Positions 35,601 through 47,231 of a stretch of DNA of 61,667 nucleotides are shown in pieces. The DNA is taken from contig WNYE01000141.1 in NCBI GenBank assembly GCA_021396245.1, positions 1-61,667 of the forward strand, written 5' to 3'. Both the position numbers and the translations under genes were made by a program. A model generated the notes under the pieces. That model saw only the letters and a program-made list of their open reading frames with translations, was not told the origin of the DNA and did not search any database. How positions within the stretch are numbered: position 1 is the stretch's first letter; every line of letters starts with the position of its first letter. Origin of the DNA: Sporothrix humicola. Taxonomy: Eukaryota > Ascomycota > Sordariomycetes > Ophiostomatales > Ophiostomataceae.

Positions 35601-38600
35601 TTTATTCACATCCAGAGATGCAAATTGCAATACGCGTTTTGCGACATCTACGACATAGAACCCCCATGACTTGTCGGATCGGATGCCGGCAAAGTTGCTT
35701 ATTCCGGCGAAAAAAGGGGGGGACAGGAAAAAAAAGGAAATGTGCAACGGCCGGCCCCACTGCCACAGCCGTTGTCTTCCCCGGAAGGCTGTATCCAGCG
35801 AGGCGGGCCTCAAGAATTAAAACAAAGTAAAAATTCTGTGCCCCCATGTCAAGGAGGCCGAGGCCGTGGGCTGAAAGAATATCTCAAAAGTGCCTCACAA
35901 TACTGTGAGTCGTCGGAGACGGACTTTCGGGGAGTGAGAATATTCAGCGTCAACGAGAAAAGTAAGAAAGTAGTGTCACGGGTAGGGCGTGTCCCCTCCA
36001 GTGGGTAGTATCTCACTTCTCACGACAAGGACCAGGCTTGCAGAGTGTCAAATGAGGGAGCTAGAGGGCTGAAGAAGAGGACAGAAAAGCAGTTTAGCCA
36101 CAGATTGTCCGGAGATGCACTTTTCAAAATACGCGAGCCTCAAAGTCGAGAGCACGGATGGTGTTTGCCAAAGTACATGTGGTTGTGGTAGCTGTGCTCC
36201 GTAGGTGCTCGGAAAATCCGAGCTCGAGGCTGTGCCGCATATCAGAATAGAACTGAGAATCCCAACCGCGTTTCTGGACAGTATTTCTTTGCTTAATGGA
36301 CATCGTATTCACGCGTGTCTCTGAAAAGAAAAGCTTTTCTCTGAGATCCAAGTGGAGGACATATATGGGGGATCATCATCGAAAATGCCATTTCAAGACT
36401 TATTGGTAAAATTGACGGGCTTGCAGTCCGCTGATGACCCTGAAATTTTACCTGAACGAGTAGTTTTCTCTCGTATCTCCTGTCAACACTTTAGACGCCG
36501 TTATGGTACAGTACTCCGACGTGATGTCGCATGCAAGGCGACAAGCCGACGAATCTGAGAGACGACAGACCACGGACAACGGATACCAACATCTCCACAA
36601 AGAAGGCAGGAGAATTGCAGAACACGGGGCTGAGGGTCAGCAATATGGGGGTCACCAGTCAGAAGGGGCTGCGTTAATCAAATGCATGCTGGAGGGGAGC
36701 ATAACAAACAGTACGACGTACGGAGTAATATTAGATGAAAAGTAATGGGAATCAGCAAGGGTAGGCACAGCATTTCTGACATTTCCGAGTACTTGTTGAA
36801 ATGTTCTCCATGATTTTGTGTTTACCAATGTATTACTGATAAAAAATGACTAAACATCGTGGCTGGGGTATCTATGTGATATTTTGACTCCAATGCTTGA
36901 ATACGGCTTCCTCAAATCATCGTCTGCCCGACAATCTTCATCAAGCAAACCAAATAATCAGTCTTTCACATCCCTTCACACCCTAATTTCGACGATAGTC
37001 CTCCTCGACAAGGTGGCCGTGATGATGGCGGTGGAAGGCATCTCCCAGGTGAAAGACCTGGCCCAGATGGGTTGTATGGTGTGGGGGTGTTGTCAAAGTC
37101 GGACTCTTCTCGACTGGCGACGTGTTTGTACTCGTCCTGGACACTGGGTTGTCGCAGGATAATGGAGTCGGTGTTGGAAAGTAGAGATTGCCAACAGCGA
37201 TTGGTGATAATGCAGCCAGAGCGCTGACGAAAAAGTTCTCGCCAGATGTGGTTGGCTGTTCGGTTGATTTGGTTTGTGTGTGTGGCATTTTGTTTGTGTT
37301 GTGCTTGTGTTTATGATTTTGACTTTCATGTGAATGTTTCTCATCTCCGTGGATTTGGAAAAGGGACAAACAGGACAGACATCATGGTTGTTTTATCCCT
37401 GTGCGAGTGTAGTAAAAGACGTCCAGCAAGTGTGGCGTGACGATGTTCCACAGAAGGCAAGGAATTCCACCTGATGATGTCCTGTTTTCCTATGCCGGAA
37501 ATACTTATATGTGAATATCACTCCATACAGAAGCTGTGTATCTCCCGCTCTTTTCCTTTGAAAATATCACCACATTCTCAACCAGTCAGGAGACAGCGAA
37601 ATAAACAGCAGCTCTCGGATGTGGTGTGACCGGGATTCGTGGGTGACGTCGGGATTTCCTTTCAGATTTCAGTGGTTTCGGCCACTAACACTGCGGGCCG
37701 CTGCACGCTAAACTTTAACGCCCGCTGTCCTGTACTTGTGGTTCCACTCTTTGTGTCAGTTTGTTCGACAGAGCATCGATATGAACACTCACGACCTCCG
37801 CGGCATTTGCATCTCCCATGGACCACAAAGTTTGAACGGGAGAAAAAGTGAATTGAAATTCATCATGGTTATCTAGAGCCTTCTTTTAATCTGAGAGTAG
37901 CCATTGAGTGACTGGTAGGTGCCTTGGAGAAATTCATTGTTGCATGTTAGGAGGACGGACAAACCATCGTCGGCAATGACAAGCTCCAATCTGTAGCATT
38001 GATACCAAATTGAATTGTTAATCTGACATGAGTCTAATGTACGGCGTAATTTTCTGGTCAAGTTAGCCTTCTCCATTGAAGCAGCCTTCACGTCTTTCTT
38101 CTACATACCTTCTGGGCTGTGTCACGTGCAGCATCACATCCTACAGCATCGGTAATTTTGTCCGAAGCTGATTTACACGAGAGAACACATGTTGTTGGGG
38201 CTAGAAATTACTTACAAGGCCTCTGCTTTCCATGCGTCATGAATGGGCTCAAGGTCCAAGGTTATGTTTATTGCAGCGGCTGTTTGATTTTGAATTGTGA
38301 AAACTCGTGAAAAACACGTCGCAGAGACATTGAGGTGCGGCTAGTGAACTGCCTTTGTCTTTCCTTCTGTCCTCTCGTTAAATATTTATTTAATTATTTT
38401 TCTTTGCTTTCAAATACAACCAAGAGGAAATTACTTTCTATTTGCACTCGAGGTAATACGACGTACAGTACTTTTCCCGGCCCGGAATATGGTGCCGTTG
38501 CGGCACTCAGCTCCGTAGGGCGGACCGCTGGTTCGGCTGTCGCGTATTAGGTTTAGCACCTTTTGGGGGGCATTTTCCAGCTAGACGAGACCCGACAGAC

Positions 38601-38838
38601 CCGACAGATGCCGGAATTCCTCCACACTTACAGAGTACAGTGAGGAGATACACTAGTAGCTTGCCAACCCCAATTGGCGCTGCCGGGTGATTCCATACAA
38701 TTGACGGCAATTGATGGGGGCGTGATGAACGTGAAGATATCCAAATTGAGGCATTGGTAAATACACCGAGCTCGACGTTGAAGCTTGACAGTCGACAAAA
38801 TCACCAAAAAGTGAGGAATAATACCAAAACCACATAAC
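32666..38838. other. 6.2 kb gene-free spacer
   Basis: No gene is supported. The stretch contains TACGGAGTA at 34238, 34724, 34990 and 36719. Three copies of ACCAAACTTTG lie within about 440 bp (34704, 34748, 35131). The last few hundred bases before 38839 form the promoter of the thiolase gene. Confidence 0.4.
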
Positions 38839-40187
38839 ATGACCGACACGGCAAGAAACCGCCTGGGCCAGATACAGGGCCACCTGACGGCGACGGCCAA
38901 GACCGTGCAGGACGTCTACATTATCAGCGCCGCGAGAACGCCGACGGCAAAGGTGAGCCCCCGGGAATGAAAATAAGATGATCACACAACGGCGACAGAA
39001 ATGCTGACGCATTTCTGCAGTTCAACGGAAAGTTCAAGGCCATCCCGGCGACAAAACTCGGCGCCGTCGCCATCAAGGCCGCCCTCGGCAAGACCTCGGT
39101 CCCCGTCGAGGCCGTCAGCGATGTCTACATGGGCAATGTCCTGCAGGCCGGCGAGGGCCAGGCGCCCGCCCGGCAGGCCTTGATCTTTGCCGGCCTTCCC
39201 AACAGCACCGAAGCCGTCACGGTCAACAAGGTCTGCTCGTCGGGGCTCAAGGCCGTCATGATGGCCGCCCAGAACATCCAGTTGGGGCTGTCGGCGGCCC
39301 AGGTGGCCGGCGGCATGGAGAGCATGAGCCGCGTGCCGTACTACACGAACCGCGCGTCGCACAACCCGGCATTTGGCGACATGAAGCTCGAGGACGGGCT
39401 GATCAAGGACGGTCTGTGGGACGTCTACGAGCAGGTGCACATGGGCACGTGCGCCGAGCACTCGGCCAAAAAGTTTGACTTTTCCAGAGAAGAACAGGAC
39501 GCGTACGCCGTCCGGAGTTTCCACCGGGCGCAGGCGGCGTGGAAGGCCCGCACGTTTGACGACGAGATTGCACCCGTCGACGTGCCGGGTCCGCGCAAGG
39601 GCGACAAGCCGACGACCGTCGCCGAGGACGAGGGGTATACGGGCCTGAACGAGGCCAAGGTGCCCACGCTGCGCCCCGTGTTTGCCAAAAAGGGCGAGCA
39701 GGGCACGATCACGGCGGCCAATGCGAGCACGATGAACGATGGTGCTAGTGCTGTTGTGCTGGTGTCGGGCGCTCTGGCTGCTCAGCACGGCCGTGGCAGC
39801 CGTGTCCTGTCGCGGATCGTGTCGTACGCCGACGCAGCCGTCAACCCCATCGACTATGCCGAGGCGCCGGCCAAGGCCATCAAGCTGGCTTTGCAGCGGG
39901 CCGGTCTGGATGTCAAGGACATTGCGCGGTGGGAGGTCAACGAGGCATTTGCCGTCGTGGTTCGTGTGACGGAGCAGTTGCTAGGTCTGGACGACAAGAC
40001 GGCGCCGGTAAATGTCAATGGTGGTGCTATTGCTCTAGGCCATGCTCTGGGCAGCTCTGGTTCGAGACTGTTGACGTCGCTGGTGCATCAGCTCAAGGTC
40101 GGCGAGTATGGTGTTGTGGCGCTGTGCAATGGCGGCGGCGCGGGCAGTGCCATGGTTGTCCAGCGGGTTGATGAGGTGAAGGCATAA
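38839..40187 (+). CDS. Acetyl-CoA C-acetyltransferase (acetoacetyl-CoA thiolase, 426 aa)
   Basis: The enzyme condenses two acetyl-CoA or cleaves acetoacetyl-CoA. Exon 1 is 38839-38952 (38 codons, start context CATAACATGACC); the intron 38953-39020 has donor GTGAGC, branch GCTGAC and acceptor TGCAG, phase 0; exon 2 is 39021-40187. Splicing joins VYIISAARTPTAK to FNGKFKAIPATKLG, the standard thiolase N-terminus. Catalytic elements are complete: acyl-accepting Cys110 in VNKVCSSG, His379 in GGAIALGHALGSSG and Cys407 in ALCNGGGAGSA. YMGNVLQAGEGQAPARQ and GGMESMS place it with the acetoacetyl-CoA branch rather than the long-chain 3-ketoacyl branch. No clear mitochondrial presequence or PTS1 (it ends DEVKA) is seen, so a cytosolic location is likely. 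It is convergent with the acyl-CoA ligase gene (181 bp between stops) and could supply the last step of the neighbouring pathway, although a housekeeping mevalonate role is also possible. Confidence 0.93.
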
Positions 40188-40368
40188 GTGCTACAGTATG
40201 TACGCGAATATGAATAGAATTATCCAAAATTTGAAGAGAAAAAAGGACAAAAATGAGTTTAAATCTATGATTATGGTTTTAATTTTTCAGGGATTTTGCA
40301 ACGAAATGAATATGATAACCTGGTGAAAAATAACAGGTGTCCAAAACAAAGAAATAAGAAAAATGGTT

Positions 40369-42330
40369 CTACAACGACGGCCGTATCTCTGTCTGAGGCA
40401 AGGCTCCACGCTTGAGTAATCCTGTGTTTTTTTTGTTAGCATTTCTTGAGTCAAGTTGAATGGAGTTGACTTGGTCCGACCTGATGTGACTTAACTTACC
40501 CTCTCCTATCTTGCGGATGTCGTTCTTCTTGAGTTTACCGTTGGCTGTCTTGGGCCACTCAGACGGAAGTCCAGCACCGGCATCTCCGAGCCACCAGATG
40601 TAGACTGGGGCCTTGTACCGACTGAGCGTCTGACGCACCCAAGCACGGATCTCGGTGTCAGATGGACGGCCTGTCTCCCCAGTGGTGTCATGCAGCTCTA
40701 GAATTGCAGCAACCTCCTCTCCATACCGCTCACTCGGGACTCCAAAGACGGAGCACTGTTTGATGGCCGGGTGCTGGAAGAGCCGTGCCTCGATTTCGTT
40801 GGGCGAGATATTTTCGCCGCCACGGATGATGAGGTCCTTGATGCGGCCTGTAATGACAAAGAAGCCATCATTGTCGAGGTAGCCCTCGTCACCGGTGTGC
40901 ATCCACCGACGGTCGTCGCTGCCGTGCTTGCGTATCGCTTTCCGCGTCCACTCGGGCTGTCCATAGTACGAGTGCATCACGCCAAACCCGCTGACGACAA
41001 TCTCGCCGCGCTGGCCCCAGGGCAGCGTCTCGGCCGTCTCGGGGTCGACAATCTTCGCCGCAAAATTGGGCAGCAGCCGACCGGCTGAGTCGAGTTTCTT
41101 GTGGACAGGGTCGCCGGCGACGGTCATGGTGGCGATCGACGACAGCTCGGTCATGCCCCAGTTGGTGTAGATGTCGCGGATGGGGAACTTTGTCATGACG
41201 CGGGTCAACAGTCCGTTGGGCATGGCGGAGCCGGCCATGACGCCAAACCGGAGAGAGGAGCGGTTGGTTTTGGCAAACTGAGGGTCGCTCAGCATATCGA
41301 CAAACATGGTCGTGACGCCATAGAGGCCGGTGCATCCAAACCGCTCGACGGCCTGGAGGGTGGCGCCGGCGTCAAAGTACTCGGACGGGAGGACAATCGA
41401 GGCGCCGTACATGACGGCGGCACAGAAGCCTACACGATGGTTAGAGTATGAAAATGGTAAATATGCAGAAGGAGCACCCACCAATGACCAAGCCAAAGGC
41501 GTGAAAGAGAGGCACCGGGACGTTGATGGCGTCTGTTGGCTGTATCTGCATGAGGAGAGCAATGTATCGCGCGCTGTTGACCATGCCATGTTGTGTGAGA
41601 GCCACCGTTTTCGGAAGACCTGTGCTCCCTGATGTGAACTGAAGGTTGAGAATATCGTCGTCGGACACTTCCTTCTCGAGCTCAGTTACATGCAATCGTG
41701 TCATCGGTGATGGATCGAGTTGTATGAGGTCGTTGTAGGACACGGTTGGATACCTCGGTTTAGAAGGTATATCATCCAACAGGACAATGTGCTCCAACCC
41801 CTTGACACGTCCATGTAGCTCCCCTAGAACCGGCCGGTAGTCGTATCTCGATGTAGTGGATGTCGTGAACAGGACTCGGGGTGTGGCAGCGTGGAGTGCA
41901 TTCATCAGTTCGGCGCGTGTGTATGCATAGTTGAGGAGTGTAAAATAAGCGCCCAGTTTTGAGCATGCAAACATGATCTGTCCGCGTCAGTCTCCAGTTG
42001 ATATCATACTGCCATCTTCATAGAGGGACATACCACACAGTATTCGTAGCGATTCCCAAGGAGAACGGCCACACGATCACCTCGCCGGACACCGTGCTCA
42101 TAAAGCGCCAGGGCCAGCTGGTCGCTTTGTTGATTGAGGTCTGCGTAGGTAATTCGTGCATTGTTTTGATGCTGAGAAGAGACTGCGACATTGTTTGGAT
42201 GCTGCTTCACGCGTTCTCGTAGGATGTCGTTGAAGGTGCATCTTAGCAATGCTGGTTCGGAAGGCCCGTTGATGATGGAGAGCTGCTGTTTCTTTGACCC
42301 CTTGGCCAGGATATCGTCTTGAGGTGGCAT
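40369..42330 (-). CDS. AMP-forming acyl-CoA ligase (591 aa, four exons)
   Basis: ANL-superfamily enzyme that activates a carboxylic acid via acyl-adenylate to its CoA thioester. Exons on the minus strand: 42330-42034, 41977-41482, 41429-40500 and 40421-40369. Introns: 41978-42033 (GTATGT...ACAG), 41430-41481 (GTGGGT, branch CTAAC, TAG) and 40422-40499 (GTAAGT, branch GCTAAC, CACAG). Motifs in order: TSGSTGLPK P-loop at residues 214-222, NWGMTE (A5), HTGDEGYLDNDGFF (A7), GRIKDLIIRGGENISP (A8) and KTANGKLKK with the catalytic Lys (A10). Overall it is closest to the medium-chain/ACSF2-like and 4-coumarate-ligase-like group; substrate not readable. The last intron is 78 nt, in-frame and stop-free, so retention would change only the C-terminus. 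No canonical PTS1 is seen (it ends RPSL). A missing-codon or frameshift problem is not evident. Confidence 0.92.
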
Positions 42331-43034
42331 TGTCTCTGGCCTCTGTTGGTGATTTTGTCAAAATCTCCGAGGTCAGGTCAGACGGACTGAAATAGGGGTA
42401 GATGTTGTTGTTGGACAGAATAGGAAAGACCAAAGAAATGACCAAAGAGGCAGTCACGAGAGCTCACCAAAGCCACCTTAAAGATGCCTTTTTGGAAGGC
42501 ACGACTGTACGTGAACGGTCTTGCTCTACACAATAAAAAGGGCAACCGCGATGGGCAGTGCAATGGACAGCCGCGTCACGACAAGCTTGGATCTCCACCT
42601 TGTACCTCAAAAGCCAAGCAGAACAGACATCCACACACCGATGCCGCAATCTACAGTCAGCACATGTGGGTTTCAACAATCCAAACAATCCACGAGATAC
42701 CCAATTCCGAGAGCACACGACCGCATCGCGACTTCTCCGCATCTTTACGAAATTGGCCCAAGAACGACCGACACGATATCCGGAGTTGTTCCTCCTGAAC
42801 AAACTCAAATGATCACCATTGCCTGTCGTGGTGGATGTCTCGTCGTGTAAGTGTGCAAGTGCAAGTGCAAGTGCTTCGTCGTCTAATTGTTAGCGCATTT
42901 TTAGATTACTCGATTTGGCAGTCGTCCTGCCCGTCGTCTATCGCGTATTTACATCCCGCATGGTCGCGTATCCCACAAGTGTCGGGGTTTCCCCGCATGA
43001 TCACCAGACCAGACACGCATGCACGACTGCCCCC
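42331..43034 (-). promoter_or_regulatory. Upstream region of the acyl-CoA ligase gene
   Basis: 704 bp between the ligase start and the downstream end of the hydrolase gene, so it must hold the ligase promoter and the hydrolase 3' UTR. A GCAAGT tandem repeat (about four units) lies near 42855-42875. No gene is seen. Confidence 0.5.
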
Positions 43035-44159
43035 TCATTTGCCTCCCAACAACCACTGCAGACCCTCGGCGGTGTCCTTCCGCTGCTTGAGGCTGAACTG
43101 CGCCGTCGGCCACCAGGACGAGAAGCCGTGGGGCAGGCCTGGGTAGACGTCCAGGCGCGTGGCCACGCCAGCCTCTTCACGCAGCATGCGCTCGTAAATG
43201 AGGCCCTCGTCGCGCAGCGGGTCCATGCCGGCGACCTGGAGGTAGGTGGGCGGCAGGCCGGCATGGCCCGACGGCCAGATTGCGGGCGACATGAGCGGCG
43301 ACAAAGGGTCGTCCTGATACAGCTCTGCGCAGGTTAGAAGGGCATACCGGAGAATGTAAGGGGACTGTACTCACTCCGGAAAAGGGCAATGGCGCCCTCG
43401 TTGAGGATGGGCGCGGCCTTGTTTTCGTCGCGGCTGGTGTACTCGGCCTTCCACTTTTCGGGCACGGCCTGTGGCGCTAGCAGACTGGGAATGTTGAGGT
43501 AGACACCTGTGAGAGGCGGCGTCATTTTCTCATCGCGGGCCAGGTGGGCAACGGAACAGGCCATGTTGGCGCCGGCCGAGACGCCCGAGACAATGAACCC
43601 TTTGGTCAAATCGCCGCCGTGAATGCCTGAGCTCTCGGCCACCCATTTGACGGCATCGTGGCAGTCGTGGACAGCGGTTGGGAACTTGTGTTCGGGTGCT
43701 AGACGGTAGTCGACATTGACACTGACTCCGCCGGGGACGAGCTCGCACCATGTTCTGCACAAGAGGGCCTCGTTATCGAGGTTGCCCAGCACCCATCCGC
43801 CACCATGAAGAACCACAAGGACAGGACCACCTGCTGTCTGTCCCTCCTTGTAGACTCTAACGACAATCCCTGAACCGTCTCGAGTTGGAATGTTGTGGTC
43901 TGTCTCTGTGATCGTGGATGTGGAAGGACCAGCCGATGCCGTCATGGCCAGCTTGCGCTGCCGAAGAGTCTCGCGGAGGGCTTGTATGTCAGTCGTGGCA
44001 TCGAGAGAGGAGACAGGGCCGCCTTTGTCTAGAATCTGGAGAATTGTCAGAAGACTGCCACCGTTCATATCAACGGGAAGAAAATGTATGAGATTTCTCT
44101 ACCTCCTTAAGCTCCGGGTTGACGTAGCCAACCGTCTTCATAAGTTCCAAGTCTGACAT
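43035..44159 (-). CDS. HSL-type alpha/beta hydrolase, esterase/lipase-like (335 aa)
   Basis: Serine esterase of the alpha/beta-hydrolase-3 (hormone-sensitive-lipase) family. Exons: 44159-44103 (19 codons, MSDLELMKTVGYVNPELKE), 44035-43375 and 43324-43035. Introns: 44036-44102 (GTAGAG, branch CTGAC, CCAG, phase 0) and 43325-43374 (GTGAGT, branch CTAAC, GCAG, phase 1). The oxyanion-hole motif HGGGW is at residues 96-100, DYRLAPEHKFP follows at 128, and the nucleophile Ser172 lies in GVSAG (170-174). Asp274 in MDPLRDEG and His305 in LPHGF complete the triad. There is no signal peptide, so the enzyme is probably intracellular. Next to a Baeyer-Villiger-type monooxygenase and an acyl-CoA ligase it is a natural candidate to hydrolyse the ester or lactone made by the former and feed the acid to the latter; this is inference. 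Confidence 0.92.
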
Positions 44160-44608
44160 GGTTGTCGAAGTAGTCGAAGTATTCAGTTTCTGTCGTCAGT
44201 ATCAGGAATTTAGAGTAAATCAAGAGCGAGGGTTTTCATAAGATAGAAGATATGATTCTGTGGAAGTCTATGATTTTCGTGAAAATGTTGAAAGCGATGG
44301 TGCTCCTGGCATATGCGGAGAAGCTGGGAGTGGAGGTGGAAGTGTGCCGATATGCGGGACCGAGGCATCTCTATGGTGTGCTTCAACCTGCCAAAAGTCT
44401 TCTATTAAAAAACGAGGAAGATGATCCAAAGCTTGAATCAAAATACATTACGAATCATGAAATGCTTGTTCATTCTTTCATTGCATTTCTTTGGTAATAT
44501 TTGCGTTACTCTACCATCCACTGTGCTAACTGCTAAGAAATTGCTGACGCTGATATCCCCCACTTACGCTATTAAAACAGGCTCCGTTGCTAGTTTCCAA
44601 TCACCATC
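44160..44608. other. Spacer between hydrolase start and MFS stop
   Basis: 449 bp that hold the hydrolase promoter and the transporter 3' UTR. An 81-codon + frame (44252-44497) has no recognisable features and overlaps the promoter, so I do not call it. Confidence 0.5.
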
Positions 44609-46212
44609 TTACTCCCTCTCGTTAACGTATGCCCTGCCCTTCTCCGTCGACGATGCATCTCCTGCCACCGACACATTGGCCTGCGCATCAGCCGCCGTCA
44701 CCTCCTGCACCTCGTCGCCAAAGAGCGCCGCAATCTCTTCCAGGGCGAGGCCCTTGGTGTCCGGGTAGAAGAAGAGGCAGACAATGGCAAAGATGTAGGC
44801 AGGAATGATAAACGCCAAGTAAAACTTCCACGAGATGTTGGCAAAGGCCGTGGGCGCGGCCTGCAGCCACATGACGTTCATCAGCGAGATGACGGCCATG
44901 CCGAGAGCCATGCCCTTGGCGCGCAGGTGCTGCGGGAACAGTTCGGCAAAGTAGACGTACTGGGTGCCGTCGAGAAGCAGCTCGGCAAAGACAATATACA
45001 AGAAAATCATGGCGACGGCGGCACGCAGGGCAGTGTCGTTTTGACCGGGGCCGACGGGGTAGTTGGCCACGAGAGCAGCCTCGGCGACAAGGCAGGTCGT
45101 GACAGCGACGGTGCCAATGGCGACGAGACGGTTGCGCGGCATCAGGTCAATAATGAAGATGGCGGCGACACCGCAGACCCAGCCGAGCGTGTTGAAGATG
45201 CCGGCGAAGAGCAGCTGCTTTTCCTGGTCGTAGCCGAGGCCAGAGTAAATAATGGAGCCGTAGTCTGGGGGGGGGGGTGCATGCATTAGCAGGATGTTAC
45301 AGGAGGAAATTATTTGAATTCAAGAGGGCTTCACTTACTGTTGATGACCAGGACACCGGTAAACTGAATACCTGCAGCCAGACCAATGGCATACAGAGCC
45401 CGCTTGCGGTACGACTTCTTGGTGATGAGCGACATCCAGCTGTGCGGCAGGGCATTGTCGGACGTGATCTGGGCCTGGATCTGTGCAAACTCGACCTCGG
45501 CCTCGCCAGCCTCGTGGAGTTGAGAAAGCACACGGCGGGCCTTTTCGGTATGGCCGCGCTGGACAAGATAGCGAGGCGACTCTGGCAAGAATGGCATGGC
45601 AATCAAGACGATCAGAGCCGGTAAGGTCTGGATGGCCAGCGGTGCACGCCATGCGTCCTTGGAGTTCAAGTGGTAGAAAGCATAGCCCATCCACGAAGCC
45701 CACGTGTAGCCAAACAGCAGCATGGCCGAGTGCACATCGACCAGCAGTCCACGCCACCGCGGCGGCACAATTTCCGTCATCCAGATTGGGACGGACCCCA
45801 GCAGCCAGAACGAGCCCATGCCAGCCACAAAACGGAACGCCAGGAACATGCCAATGTGCACGGAGCCAGCGAGAAGTGCACCGGAAATCAACACCAAAAT
45901 GGACGGCACGGTGATGCTCATCTTGCGGCCGAAATGGTCGGCGACGGGTGAGATGCAAATAGCGCCAAAGAACGCACCGGCCTGGAACAGACCGTTCATC
46001 GCCGAGATCAGCTCCGTGCCGTTGGGCTTGGTGTCGAGCTCAAAGTAGGCGCGGAAGGTCGGCTGGGCGAGCGTCGTGCTGATGACATTGGCCGAGTAGC
46101 CCATGGCAATCGACGCAAACGACATGGCGAAAATGACAACCACATTGTACGTCCGGAACTGCCGACCGCCGCCGTGCTGGACGACCGTATGGGGTACCGG
46201 AGCAGTGCCCAT
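44609..46212 (-). CDS. MFS transporter, sugar-porter family (509 aa)
   Basis: Proton-coupled or facilitative plasma-membrane transporter of the sugar-porter type. Exons: 46212-45339 and 45264-44609; the intron 45265-45338 (GTAAGT, branch GCTAAT, CAG, phase 1) carries a run of about eleven C just before its acceptor. Splicing gives the family segment INNYGSIIYSGLGY. Other signatures are DHFGRKMS in loop 2-3, VPPRWRG, LPESPRYLVQRG in the central loop, YFAELFPQHLRAKG and PDTKGLALEEI at the end of TM12. About twelve hydrophobic segments are visible. The ATG at 46212 (MGTAPVPHTVVQHGGG) is chosen because the frame upstream is low-complexity and the typical short hydrophilic tail follows. Substrate specificity cannot be read; fungal members carry sugars, lactose or quinate-type acids. 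It shares a 1 kb promoter with the Zn2Cys6 regulator. Confidence 0.92.
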
Positions 46213-47231
46213 TGTGTGTGGAGGGAGGCTGAGTAGACGTAAAGTTGGTGAGGATGATGATGGTTTGATGGTATTGGTTGTGAAATGATTGATGAAATTG
46301 CTGGCTGGAATGACAAAACGGGAGAAAATGGAGACGCCTGCTTCGTGATATGCAAAGTCGAAAGCAAACAAGATCAGACTCAAATCAAAATAGAAAATCA
46401 AATCGTCAGGATCATCACAACATGAAAACATAAATCGTGAAAACAAACAAGTGTGACAATCATGGATGCTGTCCGTCTTCGTCGTCTCTTTCTCTCTTCC
46501 CCAGGTTTCACTTACCTAAAAGGAGAATACCCGATCGGCACTTACACGCACAACACGACCACTGCAACCCTCACACGGCACCTCTAAATGGAAGGAGCCA
46601 AAGTCACCGTGCACCTACCTTCCCCAGACTCCAGACACCTGTATCGGGTCTCGATCTTGGCAGACATCTCGGTGCTTGTTTTTTCTTTTTCTGGAGCCAC
46701 CAAAGGCAACGGCGAATTGTCACCTCCTTCGTTCTTTCCCATCTTTCCCCCGAAAGTCACCTTCCTTGATTGTGGGCCAACAGGGTTGTCAGTTTTGTCA
46801 GTTCTTGTTCCTTCCCCGTGTGTAAGTTTGCCAGTTCGCTCCTTCCCCGTGGGGCCCCGCACGGCACTACTGCCTGCTCCTGCCTCCGCCACCACTTTAG
46901 CTTGTTTACCCCATCTCCTTTCCCCTTTTCTTTCCTTTCCTTGCTTCCAGATGACAGTCTAAACCAAGGGCCTCGCCGTCCGTAAAAACATACCCAGCAG
47001 CCCCGCAGACAAATCAACAATGATGACCACAACTCTTGGACTCCTGGATCAGACTGGGGTCACACCTCACGGTCACACACCCCGGACCATCCCCGCCTGC
47101 TCGAGCTAAAATGATATTCTACGCGAGACCCGACGGAGTTCGACGAGTGTAAGTCGTCGTTCATTTCCATACATGCCCTCTTTTCACAACTTGCTGAAAG
47201 ACACGACAGACGACAAACGAGTCTACACACA
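46213..47231. promoter_or_regulatory. Shared divergent promoter, MFS transporter / Zn2Cys6 regulator
   Basis: 1019 bp between the divergent starts of the transporter (-) and the regulator (+). It contains a direct repeat CGG-N10-CGG (47070-47085) and a CCG-N1-CGG (47130-47136). These triplets are the half-sites bound by Zn2Cys6 proteins, so co-regulation or autoregulation is plausible but unproven. C/T-rich stretches lie at 46470-46960. Confidence 0.5.

Noticed and set aside
38982..39788. 268-codon frame antisense to the thiolase
   Set aside because: Shadow of a GC-rich gene; Arg/Ala/Val/Leu-rich with no motif, whereas the sense strand is a complete thiolase.
44252..44497. 81-codon + frame between hydrolase and transporter
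   Set aside because: It lies over the hydrolase promoter, has no homologous look and no good start context.
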